A stretch of DNA of 6,649 bases from Planctomycetes bacterium RBG_13_46_10 (GTDB taxonomy: Bacteria > Planctomycetota > Phycisphaerae > Sedimentisphaerales > Anaerobacaceae): positions 61,139 through 67,787 of the forward strand of contig MHYD01000068.1 in assembly GCA_001824645.1 (NCBI GenBank), given 5' to 3'. Below are positions 1 through 3,963 of this stretch, piece after piece. Each line of letters starts with the position of its first letter. Within the stretch, counting starts at the first letter, position 1. The notes beneath the pieces were generated by a model, which saw only the letters and a program-made list of their open reading frames with translations, did no database searches and was not told the origin of the DNA. The translations under genes were made by a program, and so were the position numbers.

Positions 1-214
1 TTTCGAGTGACTCGGCTTTATTTATCGGGGCAATGGCTTGAACAACAACACTATCACCTTTAACGGATTTCTCATCAGGGTTCGGCTCTGCCGAGCCGGT
101 GTCCTCGGTGATTAAGCCATCGTCATCGACCAGCGGCTGATTGTCCGTCATCTTGCCTAATCCGTGATTACGCAGCCAGTTGCTTGTTCTCGTCCAAAAA
201 TCCTTCAAATCCAT
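1..214 (-). CDS. Hypothetical protein, N-terminal 71 residues (runs off left edge)
   Basis: An open frame on the minus strand starts with ATG at 214 and stays open to the window edge, giving 71 residues that begin MDLKDFWTRTSNWLRNHGLG. The first 20 residues are aromatic and basic and could form an amphipathic helix. The next 30 or so are acidic and rich in D, E, P and G (QPLVDDDGLITEDTG), which suggests a disordered linker. After that comes a short hydrophobic stretch (SVVVQAIAPI). No signal peptide or family motif is visible. A GGAA lies about nine bases before the ATG and an AGGA very close to it, so the ribosome binding site is only fair. An ATG 15 bases upstream is in another frame and stops after 21 codons. 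Function is unknown. That it is coding is inferred from the unbroken frame and balanced composition. Confidence 0.55.
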   Translation of the reverse strand, partial: MDLKDFWTRTSNWLRNHGLGKMTDNQPLVDDDGLITEDTGSAEPNPDEKSVKGDSVVVQAIAPINKAESLE

Positions 215-245
215 TTTCCTGTTCCAAAGTCATATTTATGATTTT

Positions 246-262
246 ATCCGCCTACGGCGGAT
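246..262. repeat. Short GC-rich palindrome with triloop
   Basis: ATCCGCC-TAC-GGCGGAT forms a perfect 7-bp stem around a 3-base loop in AT-rich surroundings. It is of the same type as the CCCGCC-GGA-GGCGGG hairpin at 3587-3601. The two probably belong to one class of small dispersed palindromes rather than to gene-specific regulation. No T-tract follows on either strand, so it is not a good terminator. Confidence 0.6.
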
Positions 263-344
263 TTAGATTTCCGATTTTCGATTTTAAATCGACAATTGTC
301 AATCGTAAATCGTCAATAAAAAGGTTTCTTGATGGGAATTCAAG

Positions 345-383
345 TCCTTCGATTCGGCGCGAAATCGCCGGATTCGCGACGAA
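345..383 (+). repeat. 39-base palindromic element, copy 1
   Basis: This is the first of three copies of a GC-rich element, also at 3741-3779 and 4403-4441. It matches copy 3 at all but one position of the 39-base core (T instead of G at 349), and the identity extends through 344-387. The arms CGTCGATTCGGCG and CGCCGGATTCGCGACG can fold into a hairpin over a 6-base loop, with a 3-base bulge and one G-T pair; in this copy the G-to-T change weakens the outer stem. It is intergenic, 147 bases beyond the stop codon of the radical SAM gene. Confidence 0.85.
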
Positions 384-395
384 ATTCGCGACGAA
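372..395 (+). repeat. 12-base tandem duplication at the edge of repeat copy 1
   Basis: ATTCGCGACGAA occurs twice head to tail (372-383 and 384-395). The first unit is the right end of the 39-base element. The second unit is extra and is missing from the copies at 3741 and 4403. It could be a slippage product or the remnant of a nested insertion. Confidence 0.8.
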
Positions 396-429
396 TTATT
401 TTTACTACAATCAGCTTTTCCGTGTGCGT

Positions 430-452
430 GTAGATTTAATATTGAAATCTAC
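430..452. repeat. 8-bp perfect inverted repeat
   Basis: GTAGATTT (430-437) and AAATCTAC (445-452) are perfect inverted repeats around a 7-base AT-rich spacer. The site lies 78 bases past the stop of the radical SAM gene. On the minus strand it is followed by ACACGC rather than a T-tract, so it is a weak terminator candidate. The GTAGA...TCTAC ends resemble those of the TCTACAA...TTGTAGA palindrome near 3898, so a regulator binding site is possible. Confidence 0.4.
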
Positions 453-529
453 TATATTAGAGTTAATATATTTTTTGTGCGGCCAATATAATACGGAGAC
501 AATTAAGAAAACAGCAAACTCGTACGTGG

Positions 530-1636
530 CTATACAGCAACCTTTCGTCGTTCACAACCTGGAATATATCTTCTGTTAGGCAAATCTAACAAAATTGCTA
601 TATTCTGCTCCCTAACACAACGTCTAAATCGGCGGACTTGCCAATCTTCCCACCCCTTATGTATATAGTAATCATTTTTCCCTTGTGGTTTTCTTCCTGG
701 CTTATAACCATCGTCAATGTAATTCAATGGCCTGTATCTACAATCTATCACACGCACTCCCCATCGCCTACAAGCATCGAGTTTTTTTCTCATCTCCTTA
801 TATGAAGGGGTGCAGTTATAAATCATAAACACAAAAATATCCGTGTGGTTGTACCCTGCATCTTTGAGATATCCAATTGCTTTTTTAATCCTCGCCCGGT
901 CCTTATAAGATCCATCCCACGCTACGCGTGGATTCACAAATCGAGCGGCCTTTAACAATCTCGCTAGTTCAGGCGTGAGCAACCTCAAATCGAACCCGCT
1001 TTGGCTTTCGCAACTCAGTTTATATCTATTTTCAAATCGGTATTCGGAAATTTCACGTAGAATTCTATCTATCTTCGGATTCGCGAGGAGATTATTGTCA
1101 TAAAATACCAATCTTCGCTTCCCTATGAGCTCCTTAATAGAATCCACGCATTTAAACTCCGGCTCTATCTTCCACGTCCCGCAGAAAGTGCATCTCCTTG
1201 TACATCCCCGCGAGGTATGAATGATTTGATAGTCAAGGTCCTCCGGCAACAATGAGTAATCCGGAACAACTTTCTCAGCTACACCACGACGATATAATCC
1301 CTGATATACATAGGCAAAAGGTGAATTTTTTTTGCAATGTTCGGGCATTAACGATGCATATATTCCACCTATCTCTACTCGTGCCTTTGGGTATGCTTTA
1401 TGGTAAAACTCTGCCGCCTCGTGGACATATTTTGACCAATACGTGAATAATGAAGTAATCAAAATTCTATCCGGCTTAAATACGCAATGCTTCAATCCTC
1501 TTACCAACTTAACGCAATCCCCATTTTGCTTATGATATGTCCCGATTTTCAATAAACCAATCGGTAGAAAATGAGCATGATTTTTGCTTTTCGACGCTAT
1601 CGGAAAATCTGGCTCTACTAAGAGAATTTTTCCCAT
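530..1636 (-). CDS. Radical SAM protein with B12-binding-like N-terminal domain
   Basis: The 368-residue protein carries the radical SAM iron-sulfur motif CX3CX2C as C145-TRR-C149-TF-C152, within HTSRGCTRRCTFCG. Three cysteines of this kind hold a 4Fe-4S cluster that cleaves S-adenosylmethionine to a radical. Residues 1-100 look like a cobalamin-binding-type Rossmann fold: a first strand (KILLVEPDFP), FLPIGLLKIGTYHKQNGD, then ILITSLFTY and VEIGGIYASLMPEH. This is the layout of B12-binding radical SAM enzymes, but no DXHXXG cobalamin motif is present. FYDNNLLANP (178-187) is a typical strand of the radical SAM barrel. The C-terminal 60 residues are rich in R, W and Y. There is no signal peptide, so it is cytoplasmic. 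It follows the ParB-nuclease gene by 29 bases, and the gap holds a small hairpin (GGGTT-TTT-AACCC, 1649-1661). AAAGG lies only three bases from the ATG, a tight spacing. The substrate is unknown. Confidence 0.9.
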   Translation of the reverse strand: MGKILLVEPDFPIASKSKNHAHFLPIGLLKIGTYHKQNGDCVKLVRGLKHCVFKPDRILITSLFTYWSKYVHEAAEFYHKAYPKARVEIGGIYASLMPEHCKKNSPFAYVYQGLYRRGVAEKVVPDYSLLPEDLDYQIIHTSRGCTRRCTFCGTWKIEPEFKCVDSIKELIGKRRLVFYDNNLLANPKIDRILREISEYRFENRYKLSCESQSGFDLRLLTPELARLLKAARFVNPRVAWDGSYKDRARIKKAIGYLKDAGYNHTDIFVFMIYNCTPSYKEMRKKLDACRRWGVRVIDCRYRPLNYIDDGYKPGRKPQGKNDYYIHKGWEDWQVRRFRRCVREQNIAILLDLPNRRYIPGCERRKVAV

Positions 1637-1665
1637 ACACCTTTAATCGGGTTTTTAACCCCTCT

Positions 1666-3048
1666 TTATTGAATGTAATTATGAGCATCCCTTAATATCT
1701 TGTTAAGTTGTTTTTTATACAAGCCGTGGTTTGTTATATGATTATTGGGGTCATAAATGTAATTTATTATTGTTTGACCATAGGGAGATTGCTTATACCG
1801 TAAGTAATCAACTGATAATTCTTCGCTAATTTTCTTTGCGTGTGTTTTATCTCTAACGTATTTAATCTCGATAATAATTTTATGGTCTTTCAACACAAAA
1901 TCTAATCTATTGAACTTTCCACACATTTTTTCGGTAGGATCTTCGAATTCAACAGACATAAACATTGCTCTAAGTACCGAATAGATGAAATTCTGTAATT
2001 CAGGTTCATCTTTAAACTTGCTTTCACTCCTTTTTTCGAAATCGATTACTGCCTCGCGCATATAATTAAACAACAAATCAAACACGTTCTTACTTATTAC
2101 ATCGCTTTCAATTTGCACCAATTCACTTTTCTGGTCTACCTCTGGTGGGACAAAGGTTCCTTTTTTTATAGTCTTCCTTTTTGCCTTTGCCTTCTTCTTT
2201 TTTTTGCCTTTCGCACCTTTATCACCTAGTTCTTGAGTTATTTCCTGAAATTTTTTAAATGCATCTTTTATGTCTTCGCTTTTCCTTTGTAAAAATCCCA
2301 CCAAAAGGTCTCGTATTTCGTCATGATGTTCCTTGTGCTTAAAAACGTATTTGAATGTATCCATTATATACCTAGTGCCGCCCAAAAGTCCTTTGGCAGC
2401 CTTATTGGCTAATATATGCCTTATATCATGCTCACCATACTCCTTTATAATCTCGGGAAATTTCTTCTTTAATTTAGGCATGAAGCTTTGCTCTATTTGT
2501 ATCAAATGGCTCATCTGTAATTCAGTTTTTCCTTCAATGACTTGTTCGATTATATCGTCGTCGTATTTCAACAAATGCAGAAGCTCTCTTATTTCCCCAG
2601 GAGGACTATTAGTAATTTCACGAATTCTTTTCCTTAATTCAGCCTCCGAAATTCCCTGTTGTTCTTCCTTGATCTCCGAGATAATAGTTTTTATAGATTT
2701 AGTTTCTGTTATTTTGGTCCAATCTTTTCTAAGCTTATGGACTTGATATGCAAGAATCCTCCCATTTATTTCATCTTTTGCAATACGCGCAGGAACCTCA
2801 CTTAAGTTGGCTTTAAGAGAAGCTCTCCATCTTCGCTCCCCATCGACAAGAATGTATAACTTCCCGTTCTCTCCGTTTTTTCTGACTATGATAGGCTCAA
2901 GAACACCAAATTCTTTGACCGATACGACCAACCGCTTGAAATCCTTGTCAGAGGTTATTTGTTTTTCTGTTTCACCTCTTGGATTATGAGGGTCAAAGTC
3001 TATCTCGCTTGGATTTATGTAAGATAAATTTCTTTCTAAGTATGGCAT
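1666..3048 (-). CDS. ParB-like protein fused to a PD-(D/E)XK (DpnII/MboI-like) nuclease domain
   Basis: The protein has 460 residues and at least three parts. Residues 8-100 are a ParB N-terminal domain, with GVLEPIIVRK (48-57) and the GERRWRA box (70-76). Residues 100-190 match the ParB helix-turn-helix region, ending in a form of the usual 'lsxxHa' turn (LQMSHLIQIE). A lysine-rich linker (about 278-297, GKKKKKAKAKRK) leads to a C-terminal domain (about 318-460). There RLDFVLKDHKIIIEIKYV gives D383-X10-E394-X-K396, a PD-(D/E)XK nuclease core, followed by SVDYLRYKQSP and NYIYDPNNHI, which resemble the DpnII/MboI restriction endonuclease family. Canonical ParB proteins lack this nuclease domain. 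The ENxxR nucleotide/metal motif of ParB CTPases appears as VHKLR (103-107), so CTP hydrolysis is doubtful. It is first in a two-gene operon with the radical SAM gene and is visibly more AT-rich than the FAH gene, which suggests transfer. It may act in defence, plasmid or phage biology, or regulation; this is unproven. Confidence 0.85.
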   Translation of the reverse strand: MPYLERNLSYINPSEIDFDPHNPRGETEKQITSDKDFKRLVVSVKEFGVLEPIIVRKNGENGKLYILVDGERRWRASLKANLSEVPARIAKDEINGRILAYQVHKLRKDWTKITETKSIKTIISEIKEEQQGISEAELRKRIREITNSPPGEIRELLHLLKYDDDIIEQVIEGKTELQMSHLIQIEQSFMPKLKKKFPEIIKEYGEHDIRHILANKAAKGLLGGTRYIMDTFKYVFKHKEHHDEIRDLLVGFLQRKSEDIKDAFKKFQEITQELGDKGAKGKKKKKAKAKRKTIKKGTFVPPEVDQKSELVQIESDVISKNVFDLLFNYMREAVIDFEKRSESKFKDEPELQNFIYSVLRAMFMSVEFEDPTEKMCGKFNRLDFVLKDHKIIIEIKYVRDKTHAKKISEELSVDYLRYKQSPYGQTIINYIYDPNNHITNHGLYKKQLNKILRDAHNYIQ

Positions 3049-3054
3049 TTTATA

Positions 3055-3060
3055 TCTCCT
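3055..3060 (-). promoter_or_regulatory. Strong ribosome binding site of the ParB-nuclease gene
   Basis: AGGAGA stands six bases before the ATG at 3048 on the minus strand (AGGAGATATAAAATG). It is the best Shine-Dalgarno sequence in the window and fixes the start codon. Confidence 0.8.
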
Positions 3061-3112
3061 CGAACTCTCGCTATTGTGAACTTTGCATTATCAAAATTAA
3101 AATTTCCTCTCA

Positions 3113-3357
3113 CTAAAAATTAACTACTAATTCCGCGGTGCTTCCTCTCTGAAGTTGCTCTGCCAATTTTATTCCTTTTTCGACTTGCTGTCGATGTTTT
3201 TATCGTTTTGCGCCAAAGCAATTTATCCCGTGAGATAATTTTAATTTTTGAGACATATACAATCCGACCTTAGTAGCTAATACAAAGGAGTAGGCTCGTG
3301 GCCGTCTGTATCTAATTGAATTATCTCGTTAGGTGCCTTACCATCGTAGTATCTCAC
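3113..3357 (-). pseudogene. Possible decayed small gene upstream of the ParB-nuclease gene
   Basis: Three short minus-strand frames read like pieces of one protein. The first starts at GTG 3357 and ends at TAG 3277, giving 26 residues (MRYYDGKAPNEIIQLDTDGH and PTPLY among them). An overlapping frame contains SFVLATKVGLYMSQKLKL and HGINCFGAKR and ends at TAA 3200. The same frame then continues as KHRQQVEKGIKLAEQL and ELVVNF to TAG 3113. One single-base shift near 3285 and one CAA-to-TAA change at 3200 would rejoin them into a protein of about 85 residues. No family is recognised. The alternatives are chance open frames or a structured RNA, because the inverted repeat at 3228-3359 overlaps. Confidence is low. 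Confidence 0.25.
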
Positions 3358-3359
3358 GG
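3228..3359. other. Long-range inverted repeat with alternative partner
   Basis: CCGTGAGATA (3228-3237) is the exact reverse complement of TATCTCACGG (3350-3359). The overlapping GAGATAATT (3232-3240) is the exact complement of AATTATCTC (3319-3327), extendable by two wobble pairs. One left arm can therefore pair with either of two right arms, but not both. This could be a structured RNA with a switch, or nested repeat remnants. No known riboswitch family is recognised. Confidence 0.3.
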
Positions 3360-3507
3360 TGTGAAAATCCTGTCAATCTTATCTTTTTTATTTAAATTTT
3401 GGTGTGTTGACTTTGGCTACTCTCATGGCAGAGCCTGAGTGTAGGTTACAACGGTTAATGAATTGGGCAAAGTGAATAAACTAAGAATCAAGATCAAAAA
3501 AATTCAC

Positions 3508-3535
3508 TTGAAAATTAGGCCGTTTTTGGTATAAT
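3508..3535 (+). promoter_or_regulatory. Sigma-70-type promoter with extended -10, reading toward the FAH gene
   Basis: TTGAAA (3508-3513) and a consensus TATAAT (3530-3535) are separated by 16 bases, and TG at 3527-3528 adds an extended -10. Transcription would begin near 3542, giving the FAH gene a leader of about 420 bases that runs through the hairpin, element copy 2 and both operator-like palindromes. This is the most consensus-like promoter in the window. Use by this gene is inferred from orientation only. Confidence 0.6.
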
Positions 3536-3586
3536 ACCTGCTAAAAAATAGAAGACAGTCCACAGAATACAGTAGACAGAAGCTCG

Positions 3587-3601
3587 CCCGCCGGAGGCGG
3601 G
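3587..3601. repeat. GC-rich palindrome in a degenerate repeat tract
   Basis: CCCGCC-GGA-GGCGGG is a perfect 6-bp stem with a triloop. It follows AGAAGCTCG, and nearly the same lead-in (CGAAGCTTG) precedes the GCCCGCC arm inside the FAH gene at 4066. Copies of GAAGACAG lie on both sides (3551-3558 and 3605-3612). This suggests a dispersed repeat family. Confidence 0.6.
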
Positions 3602-3740
3602 ACGGAAGACAGAAAGCGGAAGGGAAAAAACAAGTCAAAATGTTAAAGTCAAAACAACGAATTAAAATTTAGCAGTTAGTATGAATATTATATATTTAAA
3701 ATGTTTTTCTTGTGCAAATTACCAAAATTGCGCAAATACA

Positions 3741-3779
3741 TCCGTCGATTCGGCGCGATATCGCCGGATTCGCGACGAA
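3741..3779 (+). repeat. 39-base palindromic element, copy 2
   Basis: This copy is identical to copy 3 except for T in place of A at the centre (GATATC instead of GAAATC), so its middle is symmetric. It is intergenic, 222 bases upstream of the FAH start codon, and stands out as GC-rich in AT-rich DNA. The first base after the core, C at 3780, differs from copies 1 and 3, which helps define the right boundary. Confidence 0.85.
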
Positions 3780-3784
3780 CATTG

Positions 3785-3800
3785 CTCTACAATTGTAGAG
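3785..3800. promoter_or_regulatory. Perfect 16-bp palindrome, operator-like
   Basis: CTCTACAATTGTAGAG is a perfect palindrome upstream of the FAH gene. Its TACA-TGTA core is the kind of dyad bound by BlaI/MecI-family repressors, which are common in planctomycetes. A half-site-like TTCTACAAATTGG follows at 3805. No regulator gene is present in the window, so the assignment is inference. Confidence 0.4.
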
Positions 3801-3829
3801 AATGTTCTACAAATTGGACTTTTTTTGCA

Positions 3830-3946
3830 AAACAAAGCCAATTTTTGCACGGCTAAAATTAACATAAGCTCTTTTGTGACAAGTGAATAAGAGTGATTCT
3901 ACAATTTTGTAGATTAGCGAAAACAAAGCCAAACAAAGCCAATTTT
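3830..3946 (+). repeat. Direct repeats AAACAAAGCCAATTTT
   Basis: The 16-base word AAACAAAGCCAATTTT occurs at 3830-3845 and again at 3931-3946, where it is preceded by another AAACAAAGCC (3921-3930), making a 10-base tandem pair. The repeats surround the second TCTACAA palindrome in the FAH leader. They may be remnants of a dispersed repeat rather than regulatory sites. Confidence 0.6.
3898..3913. promoter_or_regulatory. Second TCTACAA palindrome, operator-like
   Basis: TCTACAA-TT-TTGTAGA is a perfect 7-bp inverted repeat ending 50 bases before the FAH start codon. It shares the TCTACAA half-site with the palindrome at 3785-3800, with centres 113 bases apart. In RNA it would be a weak AU-rich hairpin in the leader. 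A paired operator for one repressor is a reasonable reading. Confidence 0.4.
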
Positions 3947-3950
3947 ATTA

Positions 3951-3956
3951 GAAGGA
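3951..3956 (+). promoter_or_regulatory. Ribosome binding site of the FAH-family gene
   Basis: GAAGGA lies seven bases before the ATG at 3964, supporting this start. Confidence 0.7.
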
Positions 3957-3963
3957 TAATCAA

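Larger units (their letters stand above)
215..529. other. Gene-free, repeat-rich AT-rich gap
   Basis: This stretch lies between the start of the left-edge gene and the end of the radical SAM gene. It contains a GC-rich triloop hairpin at 246-262, small AT-rich palindromes at 279-291 (CGATTTTAAATCG) and 291-300 (GACAATTGTC), copy 1 of the 39-base element and an inverted repeat at 430-452. A plus-strand open frame crosses it from 184 into the radical SAM gene, but it is made of repeat sequence and is not credible as a gene. A promoter for the left-edge gene should lie here, but no convincing minus-strand -35/-10 pair is visible. Confidence 0.6.
3049..3963. other. 915-base region without an intact gene
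   Basis: This region separates the divergent ParB-nuclease and FAH genes. The left half (3113-3360) holds short minus-strand open frames that look like decayed coding sequence, and an inverted repeat. At 3370-3390, AAAATCCTGTCAATCTTATC resembles the 'CCTGTCAATC' type of intergenic repeat. From 3508 there is a plus-strand promoter, then degenerate GAAGACAG motifs (3551-3558 and 3605-3612), a GC-rich hairpin, element copy 2, two TCTACA-type palindromes, a duplicated 16-base word and the FAH ribosome binding site. A plus-strand open frame at 3681-3890 reads straight through repeats and is not credible. For the ParB gene the best minus-strand -10 is GATAAT near 3089, with no good -35. Confidence 0.55.

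Noticed and set aside
430..452. Terminator of the ParB/radical SAM operon
   Set aside because: The 8-bp stem is AT-rich and is followed on the minus strand by ACACGC rather than a T-tract.
487..492. TATAAT on the plus strand as a promoter
   Set aside because: There is no good -35 at the right distance and no gene downstream in that orientation; it points into the end of the radical SAM gene.
184..579. 131-codon plus-strand open frame
   Set aside because: It runs through repeat copy 1 and AT-rich palindromes, overlaps the start of the left-edge gene and the end of the radical SAM gene, and has no ribosome binding site. The element is open in every frame, so the length is not evidence of coding.
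2333..2746. 137-codon plus-strand open frame inside the ParB-nuclease gene
   Set aside because: It is antisense to a gene with clear ParB motifs; the cysteine- and serine-rich composition is typical of a shadow frame.
3284..3315. Plus-strand small gene with AAAGGAG and GTG start at 3298
   Set aside because: The ribosome binding site is good, but the frame stops after five codons.
3681..3890. 69-codon plus-strand open frame (MNIIYLKCFSC...)
   Set aside because: It consists largely of element copy 2, an operator-like palindrome and the AAACAAAGCC repeat. There is no family similarity and no good ribosome binding site.
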